In this document: positions 34,058 through 42,477 of the stretch, in pieces
Layout of the letters: the number at the start of each line of letters is the position of its first letter
Numbering within the stretch: position 1 is the first letter of the stretch
NCBI GenBank assembly: GCA_023336205.1
Contig: JALQCR010000022.1
Span: forward strand, 43,781-107,780
Length of the DNA stretch: 64,000 bases
Direction of reading: 5' to 3'
Origin: Pseudanabaena sp. Salubria-1
Lineage (GTDB): Bacteria > Cyanobacteriota > Cyanobacteriia > Pseudanabaenales > Pseudanabaenaceae
Translations under genes and position numbers: made by a program
Notes under the pieces: generated by a model
What the model saw: only the letters and a program-made list of their open reading frames with translations
What the model was told of the DNA's origin: nothing
Databases searched by the model: none

Positions 34058-34204
34058 AAACCCCAGAGGTGAAGTTGCGTCACGTCTCGTCCAGCAATTC
34101 TCATTATAAAAATTGGTTTTTTCGGCTCCTTTGGCGCAGGAAACACCAAAATTGGTTTCATAATGAAGATTGCTACTTCGCGCCACAACTTCACCTCTGG
34201 GTTT
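34058..34204. repeat. Palindrome inside a palindrome upstream of the GTPase gene
   Basis: The outer arms AAACCCCAGAGGTGAAGTTG (34058-34077) and their complement ending at 34204 enclose a second palindromic element, 34092-34175, with ends AGCAATTCTCATTAT and ATAATGAAGATTGCT. The order suggests the inner element inserted into an existing hairpin. No gene is seen in 33827-34253. Confidence 0.75.
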
Positions 34205-34253
34205 TGATTATGTCCTAAAATAGTTAACAGCTGTAGCTATACTTAGCGATGTT

Positions 34254-35675
34254 ATGCAACAAGATGAAAACTTTCTTAGCTTTGATGAGATTTTTGAGGA
34301 GCTAAATTATCGCCAAGCACAGCGCACATTACGAGATATTGTCGCAAATCTGGACTTGTCAGAACGAGAGCGGCGTGGACTAGAGGAGCCGTTAGAAGAG
34401 CTTCAGCAAATGCTAGATAAATTAGAGCGTCAAGTTCTACAAATAGCTGTATTTGGCATGGTAGGGCGTGGTAAATCGTCGGTACTTAATGCGCTGATGG
34501 GTGGACAAGTTTTCGAGACTGGCCCCTTGCATGGTGTAACTACCAGTCGGCAAGCCGCAGAGTGGCAAATATCACGAGAGGCGATGCAAACTAATGGCGA
34601 TCGCACGATTCTCAAAGCTTCATTTCAGGGGCGCGGTGAAGCAAGAATTGAGTTGATTGACACCCCTGGGATCGATGAGGTGGATGGCGAAGGCAGAGCA
34701 GAACTCGCTAAACGAATCGCTCAACAAGCAGATTTAATTTTATTTGTCGTCGCGGGCGATATCACTAAAGTTGAATATGATGCACTGTCGGAACTGAGAG
34801 GAGCAAGTAAACCAATTTTGCTAGTATTCAACAAAATAGACCAATATCCGCCTGAAGACCGTATGGCTATTTATGCCAAAATTCGCGATGAACGGGTGCG
34901 TGAGTTACTAACAAAAGATGAAATTGTGATGACGGCAGCTTCCCCATTGGTAGCAAAAGCGATCCGTCAGCCCGATGGCTCCTTTGAAGCTGAGCTAGTC
35001 AATGGGAAGCCTCAAATCGAAGATTTAAAGTTAAAAATTTTGGAGGTACTCGATCGAGAAGGTAAATCTCTCATCGCTTTAAACACGATGATGTTTGCAG
35101 ATATGGTGCAAGAGCGAGTGGTACAACGCAAAATGTTTGTACGCGATCGCCAAGCCAATCGCATCATCTGGAATTGCGTAATTACCCAAGCCGTGGCGAT
35201 CGCTGTTAACCCATTCACTGTAATTGATGTAATCAGTGCTGCAATCATCGATATTTCCATGATTGTGGCGCTTTCTAAGCTTTATGGCATCAACATGAGC
35301 AATCGCGGCGCAATTTCCCTAATGCAAAAAATTGCGATCGGTATGGGCGGCATTAGTGCTAGCGAATTCCTTGCCACATTCGGATTAAGTTCCCTCAAAG
35401 GTTTGCTGGGCATTGCTGCACCTTTGACTGGTGGTTTAACTTTGGGTGGGTATGTGTCAGTTGCGATCGCGCAGGCAGGTGTGGCAGGTTTCTCTACCTA
35501 CGCTCTCGGACTAGTCACCAAGGAATATCTTGCCAATGGTGCATCATGGGGCGCAGACGGACCAAAAGCAGTTGTTAAAAGGATATTGGACACCATCGAT
35601 GAAGATTCAATCTTGGCAAGAATCAAAGATGAACTCCGCGCCAAAATTGATCTCCGCCGACTGAGAAAGATTTAG
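34254..35675 (+). CDS. Era/dynamin-like GTPase with DUF697 membrane domain
   Basis: 473 residues. G1 GMVGRGKSS at 68-76, G3 DTPGIDEVDG, G4 NKID near 204. After the GTPase domain the C-terminal region (about 290-440) contains hydrophobic Gly/Ala-rich helices (VNPFTVIDVISAAIIDISMI, GISASEFLATFGLSSLKGLL) of the DUF697 type, suggesting membrane association. Proteins of this form are common in cyanobacteria and chloroplasts, without an agreed function. Confidence 0.85.
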   Translation: MQQDENFLSFDEIFEELNYRQAQRTLRDIVANLDLSERERRGLEEPLEELQQMLDKLERQVLQIAVFGMVGRGKSSVLNALMGGQVFETGPLHGVTTSRQAAEWQISREAMQTNGDRTILKASFQGRGEARIELIDTPGIDEVDGEGRAELAKRIAQQADLILFVVAGDITKVEYDALSELRGASKPILLVFNKIDQYPPEDRMAIYAKIRDERVRELLTKDEIVMTAASPLVAKAIRQPDGSFEAELVNGKPQIEDLKLKILEVLDREGKSLIALNTMMFADMVQERVVQRKMFVRDRQANRIIWNCVITQAVAIAVNPFTVIDVISAAIIDISMIVALSKLYGINMSNRGAISLMQKIAIGMGGISASEFLATFGLSSLKGLLGIAAPLTGGLTLGGYVSVAIAQAGVAGFSTYALGLVTKEYLANGASWGADGPKAVVKRILDTIDEDSILARIKDELRAKIDLRRLRKI

Positions 35676-35682
35676 CATAAAG

Positions 35683-35713
35683 CTGATAAAAAGCGCGTTG
35701 CGCTTTTTATCAG
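35683..35713. terminator. 14-bp perfect hairpin, GC-GTT-GC loop
   Basis: Arms 35683-35696 and 35700-35713 flank GTT, 8 bp after the GTPase stop. Confidence 0.7.
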
Positions 35714-35738
35714 TACTACTTACAAAATCAGCGGCATC

Positions 35739-36521
35739 ATGGCAAAGCTCAATAAAATCCTCATTTTCCCAATTAAATCCCTCGATCCGATCGCTTTAAA
35801 TGGGGTCGAGATTTCTGCTGGAGGGTCATTAAAAGGCGATCGCGAATTTGCCATATTTGATAAAAATGGCAAATACATCAATGCCAAGCGCTATCCTAAG
35901 ATTCATTTAATTAGAGCAAAGTACGAATTAAGCGATCGGCTAGTGCATTTGCAAATCCAAGAGCAGCAGGCAGTATCCACTTTTCATTTAGATCGAGATC
36001 GCATTGCGCTTACTGACTGGCTAAGCAAATTTTTTGAGCAACCTGTAGAACTTCGTCAAAATGTTAGTAATGGATTTCCTGATGATCCTGAAGCATGGGG
36101 CGCAACTGTAATCTCAGAGGCAACTCTTGCCACTGTAAAGGGTTGGTATGCAAGCCCCCTAATCAGTCTTGAGCAAATTCGCGATCGCTTCCGAACTAAT
36201 CTAGAAATTGCTGATACCGAACCATTTTGGGAAGATCATTTATTTGCGAAAGCTGATGAAACGGTTCACTTCAAAATTGGTGATGTTCAATTTCTCGGCA
36301 CAAATCCCTGTCAGCGTTGTCCCGTCCCTACCCGTGACATCTTCACGGGAGAAGTTTATCCAGAATTTCAAAAGATTTTTACTCGTCAAAGAGAAGCAAC
36401 TTTACCAGCAAACATTGAACGATCGCGTTTCAATCATTTCTATCGTCTGGCGCTGAATACCCGTATTCCATTAACAGAAGCTGGCAAGATTCTAAAAATA
36501 GGCGATTCTGTTAGTAAGTAG
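35739..36521 (+). CDS. MOSC-domain molybdenum-cofactor-type protein
   Basis: 260 residues. An N-terminal MOSC_N beta barrel (LNKILIFPIKSLDPI, GDREFAIFDKNGKYINAK) is followed by the MOSC domain with the conserved FRTNLEIAD and NPCQRCPVPTRD, whose Cys is the expected Moco ligand as in YcbX/mARC. Likely a reductase of N-hydroxylated compounds; the electron donor is not encoded here. Confidence 0.85.
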   Translation: MAKLNKILIFPIKSLDPIALNGVEISAGGSLKGDREFAIFDKNGKYINAKRYPKIHLIRAKYELSDRLVHLQIQEQQAVSTFHLDRDRIALTDWLSKFFEQPVELRQNVSNGFPDDPEAWGATVISEATLATVKGWYASPLISLEQIRDRFRTNLEIADTEPFWEDHLFAKADETVHFKIGDVQFLGTNPCQRCPVPTRDIFTGEVYPEFQKIFTRQREATLPANIERSRFNHFYRLALNTRIPLTEAGKILKIGDSVSK

Positions 36522-36544
36522 CTGGACAAAAGAAGCTAAGGTTG

Positions 36545-36610
36545 AGATCTCCAACTTTTTCTTTGCTAGCACAAATAAATTTTGATAAGCAAAGAAAAAG
36601 TCGGAGATCT
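36545..36610. terminator. 23-bp imperfect hairpin between convergent genes
   Basis: AGATCTCCAACTTTTTCTTTGCT (36545-36567) pairs with 36588-36610 with two mismatches. It lies between the MOSC gene and ycf46. Confidence 0.65.
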
Positions 36611-36645
36611 GGGCTTTTACTCAAACCATTTGCCAAGCTTAGTTT

Positions 36646-38151
36646 TTATTTGTTGAACACATTCTGTCTTGAAGCAAGCCTTGCTTTACCTGAAGCAGCC
36701 CATTCTTGGAGAACTTGAATTTCCTGCTGAGCAGTTTGCGCCAATGGCACAATTTGACTAGCAGCTTCGAGAATATCATCGGTCGTAAAGTCGCGATTTT
36801 GGCTGAAGCCGATATGCATTGCTTCGATAATGCCCTGCTCGATTTCTGCCCCTGAGAAATCTGGAGTCTCGTAGGCGAGGCGATCGATATCGTAGGCGCG
36901 AGTATTGTGTGGGCGATATTTGCTTACATGCACAGAGAAAATCTGCGATCGCTCTTCTTGATTGGGTAAGCCCACAAAAAACACCTCATCAAATCTGCCC
37001 TTTCGCAATAGCTCAGGTGGTAAGGTGCGAATATTATTTGCTGTAGCCACAACGAATACGGGTGAAGTCTTTTCTGCCATCCATGTAAGGAATGTGCCAA
37101 ACACGCGATTAGTTGTGCCTGAATCACCACGTCCATCAGTTCCCGCAAAAGCCTTATCGATTTCATCAATCCATAATACACAAGGAGAAAGAGCTTCGGC
37201 TAACTGAATCATTTGACGAGTGCGGGATTCGCTCTCGCCGACTAAGCCCGCGAAGAGACGACCAACATCAAGGCGCAATAATGGTAGATGCCAATGATGA
37301 GAAATTGCTTTAGCTGTAAGGGATTTGCCAGTACCTTGAATCCCTGCGAGGAGTAATCCGCGTGGATGAGGAAGTCCATACTTTCGGGCGCGATCGCTAA
37401 AGGCACTACCTCGACGCAAAAGCCATTCTTTGAGATTATCTAAACCACCAATATCACTGATTTCTGTTGTCGATGGATAGAATTCTAAAATCTGAGTTTG
37501 ACGAATACTTTGGCGTTTTTCTTCGAGAATTAGTTCCACATCATCGGGACGTAAGCGACCATTTTCAGCGATCGCCTTTGCTAGCACACGCCGCATTTTC
37601 TCAAGAGATAAGCCTTGTCCAGCGCGAACAAGATCGTCGATCGCTTGTTTATCTAGTTGAATATCGCAAGTCGGATTAGCATAACTAACAGAACAGGCAA
37701 TTTGCTCAATTTCTGTTCTTAATTCACTAGGATTAGGAAGTGGGAATTCTAGAATCGAGAAAAATTCACTGAGGCTATCGGGAATATTAATCTGCGAGGC
37801 AAGCACTATAATATTTTGGGCTTCACTTTTGAGTCTACGCGCAAGATTTTTGAGCTTACGCGCGATCGCAACGTCTTCAAGAAAGCGATCAAAATCTCGT
37901 AATACAAACACGGCACCTTTAGGAATTTTATCGACAAATTCTAGAGCCTGCAAAGGATTACGCTTGCCCATCCCTGCATCATTGGGATTGGACTGATAAC
38001 CATCGACAAAATCCCATACAAATATGCTGCGTCCTAAGGATTTTGCCACGTTAGTAATCACGGCTTCGACTCGTTCCTCTTCGGCTGAAGGTATGTAAAT
38101 CAAAGGATAGCGGGCGCGGAGTGTGAGATTTAAGTCAGCTTCAAAATTCAT
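36646..38151 (-). CDS. ycf46: AAA+ ATPase, Ycf46 family
   Basis: 501 residues. The N-terminal ~230 residues are typical of Ycf46 (YPLIYIPSAEEERVEAVI). The AAA module follows, with Walker A GIQGTGKSLTAK near 270, Walker B VLWIDEIDKAF, sensor 1 VVATANN and second-region-of-homology LRKGRFDEVFFV. Ycf46 is conserved in cyanobacteria and plastids and has been linked to CO2 use in Synechocystis; the substrate is unknown. Confidence 0.93.
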   Translation of the reverse strand: MNFEADLNLTLRARYPLIYIPSAEEERVEAVITNVAKSLGRSIFVWDFVDGYQSNPNDAGMGKRNPLQALEFVDKIPKGAVFVLRDFDRFLEDVAIARKLKNLARRLKSEAQNIIVLASQINIPDSLSEFFSILEFPLPNPSELRTEIEQIACSVSYANPTCDIQLDKQAIDDLVRAGQGLSLEKMRRVLAKAIAENGRLRPDDVELILEEKRQSIRQTQILEFYPSTTEISDIGGLDNLKEWLLRRGSAFSDRARKYGLPHPRGLLLAGIQGTGKSLTAKAISHHWHLPLLRLDVGRLFAGLVGESESRTRQMIQLAEALSPCVLWIDEIDKAFAGTDGRGDSGTTNRVFGTFLTWMAEKTSPVFVVATANNIRTLPPELLRKGRFDEVFFVGLPNQEERSQIFSVHVSKYRPHNTRAYDIDRLAYETPDFSGAEIEQGIIEAMHIGFSQNRDFTTDDILEAASQIVPLAQTAQQEIQVLQEWAASGKARLASRQNVFNK

Positions 38152-38285
38152 TGATCAGCAAGCCGTGAATAAAACGCTAGAATATCTATAGCCTATAATC
38201 TACAGCAAACTATAGCAATAGTAGCAACAGCAATAGTGGTAACAGCAATGGTTCAAACTCCAAATGCCAGAAACCAAGTCTGCAA

Positions 38286-38720
38286 ATGAATAAGCCTATC
38301 TTGGGAGGTTTGTGGTTCTTTATCGCTTTCTGGGGAGTTGGCGTTATCGTACTAGTAATGTCTAGTTTTCAACTTGACTCATATAAGCTGGTAGTTCTTA
38401 AGGTTCCACTTCCTCATGATTACCCGTTACAAGATATCCTCAACATGATATGTGTGATGTCGCTTGAGGTCTTACTGTTTTATATTGTCATCCGACCAAT
38501 AACCTATAAACATTCTTGGCGAAGAGCTTTAATGGCGATTGTTATAGCCATCTTTATGATTCTCTGTTTTGGTATATTTTTGATGCATGCACCGCCATAT
38601 ATGGGATGGCATTGGCTATGGCTTGTAAGTGTCACATTCGCTCTGTTTATTCTTTTTCTTATCTCCACTATTCAGACGCTTCAACTAATGTTGTCTAGAA
38701 GATCTGATACAAAAGACTAA
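38286..38720 (+). CDS. Four-span membrane protein, unknown
   Basis: 144 residues with four predicted spans (LWFFIAFWGVGVIVLVMSSF, ICVMSLEVLLFYIVI, ALMAIVIAIFMILCFGIFLM, WLWLVSVTFALFILFLIS) and basic inner loops. No family is recognised. It is divergent from ycf46 and precedes speA by 199 bp, in which nothing else is seen apart from short direct repeats of AAGGTTTAT. Confidence 0.65.
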   Translation: MNKPILGGLWFFIAFWGVGVIVLVMSSFQLDSYKLVVLKVPLPHDYPLQDILNMICVMSLEVLLFYIVIRPITYKHSWRRALMAIVIAIFMILCFGIFLMHAPPYMGWHWLWLVSVTFALFILFLISTIQTLQLMLSRRSDTKD

Positions 38721-38919
38721 CGTGATATTTTGTTGAGCGCAAAGCGCTGAAATAGAGATCGCTACAAATCATGAATTGTTCAAAAAGATCTAGACTATTT
38801 TCTGGCTTAGCCACTAGATTTATTTGAAAGTGCTAAAGTTGATACGGTCAGCGTAAAGTGCTAACCATTCTCCACTATGTAGATCAAGGTTTATAGGGTT
38901 TATCAAAGGTTTATTAACA

Positions 38920-40845
38920 ATGTTGCAAGAGATTCAATTACCTGTTGTTGCAGATGCGAAAAAATGGACTATTCAAGATAGTGAATCACTTTATCGCATT
39001 AATGGCTGGGGGGAACCTTATTTCAGTATTAATGAAGCGGGTAATGTGACCGTCTCCCCCAAAGGCGATCGCGGTGGTTGCATTGACCTCTTTGATTTGG
39101 TTAATGATCTCAAACAGAGAGGATTGCGGCTACCCATATTAGTGAGATTTTCGGATATCTTAGCCGATCGCATTGAGCGCATTAATTCTACCTTTGCCAA
39201 GGCGATCGCTCGCTATAACTACAATGGCGTTTATCGTGGCGTTTTTCCAGTCAAAGTCAATCAACAACGGCAGTTAGTTGAAGAAATTGCCAAATATGGT
39301 AAACCATTTCAATTTGGGTTGGAAGCAGGTTCTAAGCCTGAACTATTGATTGCTCTTGCCACATTACGCACCCCAGGTTCGTTACTAATCTGCAATGGCT
39401 ACAAAGATGCTGAATATATTGAAACGGCTCTGCTAGCGCGAAAACTAGGACAAAACACGATCATTGTGATTGAGCAACTAGAAGAAGTGGAAATGATCAT
39501 CCGCGCTGCGACTAAGTTGGGAATTGCTCCTGTAGTTGGTGTAAGAGCAAAACTGAGTGCCAAAGGGCTAGGACATTGGGAAGATTCCACAGGCGATCGC
39601 GCTAAATTTGGTCTTAGCATGTGGGAGATTCTGGAAACCTTTGAACAATTGGAAGCGGCAAATATGCTAGATTCCCTGAAATTGTTGCATTTCCATATCG
39701 GTTCTCAAATTAGCAACATCAGCACGATCAAAGATGCCTTACGCGAAGCAGGACAAATCTACGTACAGCTTGCGGAAATGGGAGCACCGATGGGGCACCT
39801 CGATGTTGGTGGTGGGTTAGGCGTTGACTATGACGGCTCCAAAACCAATTTCTATGCCTCTAAAAACTATAGTATGCAGAACTATGCCTACGATATCGTG
39901 GCGGCAATTAAGGATGCCTGCGCGGAAAAAGGCGTACCTGTGCCAACTTTGACCAGTGAAAGCGGTCGCGCGATCGCATCCCATCAATCGGTTTTAGTCT
40001 TTGATGTAGTTGGCATTAGCGGTATTCCTAACCAGCCGATCTCACCTCTAAAAGAGGATGAGCATCTAATCGTCCGCAATCTTTTTGAAGCATTGGAAAA
40101 TATCAATGAAAATAATTACCAAGAGATTTATCACGATGCCGTTCAGTTCAATCAAGAAGCAGTTAGCTTATTCACCTTTGGCTATCTAAGCCTCAAGCAA
40201 CGCGCCAGAGTTGAACGTCTGTTTTGGGAATGTTGCGATCGCATTCTCAAGGTAACCCGCAAACTGAATTATGTGCCTGACGATCTTGAAGATCTGGAAC
40301 GATCCATGGCGCTAACTTATTACTGTAATTTCTCAGTATTTCAATCTGCTCCCGATAGTTGGGCGATCGACCAATTGTTCCCAATTATGCCAATCCATCG
40401 ATTAAATGAAGAACCCAGCTGTCGCGGCACGATCGCTGATCTCACCTGTGACAGCGATGGCAAAATTGATCGTTTCATCGATTTGCGCGATGTCAAGTCT
40501 GTGCTTGAGTTACATCCTTTTATTTCTGAAGAGCCTTACTTTCTAGCTTTGTTTCTAGGTGGAGCCTATCAAGAGATTCTTGGCGATTTGCATAATTTGT
40601 TTGGTGACACTGATGCAGTTCATATTCATGCAACTCCTAACGGTTATAAGGTTGAGCATGTAATTAAGGGTGATTCGATGACCGAAGTTCTGGAATATGT
40701 GCAGTACAATCGCGAAGCGATGCTGGAAAATATTCGCCAAGAGACAGAACGCGCTCTCCAAGAGAAGCAAATTACTCTTGATGAGGCAAGGTTGTTTTTG
40801 CAAAAATATGAACATTGCTTAAATGGTTACACCTATTTAAGCTAA
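38920..40845 (+). CDS. speA: Biosynthetic arginine decarboxylase
   Basis: 641 residues, full length for the SpeA family of fold-III PLP enzymes. It converts arginine to agmatine. The PLP lysine is Lys112 in GVFPVKVNQQRQLVEE; other motifs are LHFHIGSQISN, LDVGGGLGVDYDG and the C-terminal cysteine-region equivalent FISEEPYFLALFLGGAYQE. Its product is the substrate of AguA (3915). Confidence 0.96.
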   Translation: MLQEIQLPVVADAKKWTIQDSESLYRINGWGEPYFSINEAGNVTVSPKGDRGGCIDLFDLVNDLKQRGLRLPILVRFSDILADRIERINSTFAKAIARYNYNGVYRGVFPVKVNQQRQLVEEIAKYGKPFQFGLEAGSKPELLIALATLRTPGSLLICNGYKDAEYIETALLARKLGQNTIIVIEQLEEVEMIIRAATKLGIAPVVGVRAKLSAKGLGHWEDSTGDRAKFGLSMWEILETFEQLEAANMLDSLKLLHFHIGSQISNISTIKDALREAGQIYVQLAEMGAPMGHLDVGGGLGVDYDGSKTNFYASKNYSMQNYAYDIVAAIKDACAEKGVPVPTLTSESGRAIASHQSVLVFDVVGISGIPNQPISPLKEDEHLIVRNLFEALENINENNYQEIYHDAVQFNQEAVSLFTFGYLSLKQRARVERLFWECCDRILKVTRKLNYVPDDLEDLERSMALTYYCNFSVFQSAPDSWAIDQLFPIMPIHRLNEEPSCRGTIADLTCDSDGKIDRFIDLRDVKSVLELHPFISEEPYFLALFLGGAYQEILGDLHNLFGDTDAVHIHATPNGYKVEHVIKGDSMTEVLEYVQYNREAMLENIRQETERALQEKQITLDEARLFLQKYEHCLNGYTYLS

Positions 40846-40846
40846 T

Positions 40847-40899
40847 CAAATTAAAAACCGTTGTGCTGGGCAAAGCCAGGTACAACAGTTTTTAATTTG
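40847..40899. terminator. 24-bp imperfect hairpin, GC-AAA-GC loop, speA terminator
   Basis: CAAATTAAAAACCGTTGTGC pairs with the stretch ending 40899 with two mismatches. It starts 2 bp after the speA stop. Confidence 0.7.
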
Positions 40900-41047
40900 C
40901 GCTGCTCAGCGCGGATTAAGCATAATGTCGCAGTTTCTATTAAAGTTAAATTAGCCCCATATTGATTTGTTGTACTCTTGGCACAGCAAATTACTAATTG
41001 CTGTTACGCAGGACGCAGATGATGAATCTCTTGCTGCTAGCGAAGCA

Positions 41048-41119
41048 GGGCAACCACGGGGGGATTGCCCCTACCTGAATAATTTGTGTTCTGTAGGGGC
41101 TGCGCCCCCGTGCCAGCCC
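41048..41119. repeat. GGGCAACCACGGGGG / GTAGGGGC inverted repeat
   Basis: GGGCAACCACGGGG with ATTGCCCCTAC (41048-41074) is mirrored by GTAGGGGCTGCGCCCC with GTGCCAGCCC (41093-41119). This is a common cyanobacterial intergenic word. Nothing else is seen in 40900-41201. Confidence 0.6.
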
Positions 41120-41201
41120 TAAACCTCAGCTATCGTAGGAATTCTATCTACGTAAAGCAAATTATTAATTTAGAATTGCAAATTAGATTTTTTGGTAAAA
41201 C

Positions 41202-42413
41202 GTGGAAATTTTATGTATCAGTAACGGACATGGTGAAGATATCATCGCTGCCCGTATCTGCATTGAACTAGAGAAATTAGGGCTTTCAGCGATCGCCTTA
41301 CCGCTTGTGGGCGTAGGACATGCCTATACTAAAGCAAATATCCCGATCGTCGAAAAGTTTACGCAGGCGATGCCATCGGGGGGATTTGTCCGTATGGATA
41401 GCCGTCAGTTAGCGCGTGATGTCAAAAGTGGATTGGTAGGGCTAACTCGGAAGCAATTGGGGTTTGTATGGAGTTGGTCACGGGAAAACCGTAGAAGCAA
41501 GCGGCTGATCTTAGCGGTGGGCGACATTGTGCCATTGCTGTTTGCTTGGTTACCATCTCAGTTTGGTGGATGTAATTTTGCATTTGTTGCCACCGCTAAG
41601 TCAGAATATTTTTGGCGCGATCGCAAAAGTAGTTTGCCCCATGTCAAAAAACCTTTTGGAGGCTCTAACTTTTTCCCTTGGGAACGCGCTTTGATGAATA
41701 GCAATCGCTGCAAGGCGATATTTGTCCGCGATTTATTAACTGCCGAAATCTTGAATCGCGATTTTAAACTGCCAGCGATTTATCTAGGTAATTCGATGAT
41801 GGATGGGCTTGAACCAAAAGGCATAAATTTTGGTATTGGCGAAGATGAATGGGCTGTGGCAATTCTTCCAGGTTCGAGATCGCCTGAAGCCTATGAAAAC
41901 TGGATGACATTGATGCTTTGTGCTCAAGTTGTATCCCGTGCGATTCCGCATAATGTTCATTTTTTAGTAGCGATCGCTCCCGATTTAGATCTAGAAATCA
42001 TTGGACAGAGCATAATCCAAAAAGGTTGGCAACGCATTGATGAAACTACTTTTAAAGTGCAGAATGCAAGACTAATTTTATTACAAGATGGCTTTGGTGA
42101 TTGTCTGCATCAATGTCATTTAGGATTGGCGATGGCTGGCACGGCGACGGAACAGATGGTGGGTTTAGGCAAACCTGTAATTACGATCGCAGGAAATGGC
42201 CCACAATTCACGCGCAAGTTTGCTGAAGAACAAGCGGATCTGTTAGGCTGCTCAATTAATTTAATCGAAAAGCCATCTCAGGTTGCGGATGTGCTCAATG
42301 AGATTTTACAAGATCCTGATTACTTCCAAGAAGTAAGCCGTAATGGCGAAGAGCGCATGGGAAAAGCAGGAGCATCCGCCCGAATTGCTAAATATATCGC
42401 TGAGAAAATCTAA
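41202..42413 (+). CDS. Lipid-A-disaccharide-synthase-related protein
   Basis: 403 residues from GTG 41202; ATG 41086 in frame lies in repeat sequence. It begins EILCISNGHGEDIIAARI and has GDIVPLLFAWLPSQF, FVATAKSEYFW, AILPGSRSPEAYENW and GLAMAGTATEQMVGLGKPVI, a GT-B glycosyltransferase-like protein that I recall as TIGR03492, widespread in cyanobacteria. Sugar and acceptor are unknown. Confidence 0.85.
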   Translation: MEILCISNGHGEDIIAARICIELEKLGLSAIALPLVGVGHAYTKANIPIVEKFTQAMPSGGFVRMDSRQLARDVKSGLVGLTRKQLGFVWSWSRENRRSKRLILAVGDIVPLLFAWLPSQFGGCNFAFVATAKSEYFWRDRKSSLPHVKKPFGGSNFFPWERALMNSNRCKAIFVRDLLTAEILNRDFKLPAIYLGNSMMDGLEPKGINFGIGEDEWAVAILPGSRSPEAYENWMTLMLCAQVVSRAIPHNVHFLVAIAPDLDLEIIGQSIIQKGWQRIDETTFKVQNARLILLQDGFGDCLHQCHLGLAMAGTATEQMVGLGKPVITIAGNGPQFTRKFAEEQADLLGCSINLIEKPSQVADVLNEILQDPDYFQEVSRNGEERMGKAGASARIAKYIAEKI

Positions 42414-42446
42414 GAAAAAAGTTTCACATCGTGAACCTTTTTTCTT
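42411..42446. terminator. 17-bp hairpin, loop ATC
   Basis: TAAGAAAAAAGTTTCAC pairs with GTGAACCTTTTTTCTTA, with one G-T-type mismatch, right at the stop codon. Confidence 0.75.
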
Positions 42447-42477
42447 AGACCGTTTGGAACGGGATATTTGACAATAT

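Noticed and set aside
34001..34186. 61-codon minus-strand open frame
   Set aside because: It lies within the nested palindrome upstream of the GTPase gene and has no protein-like features.
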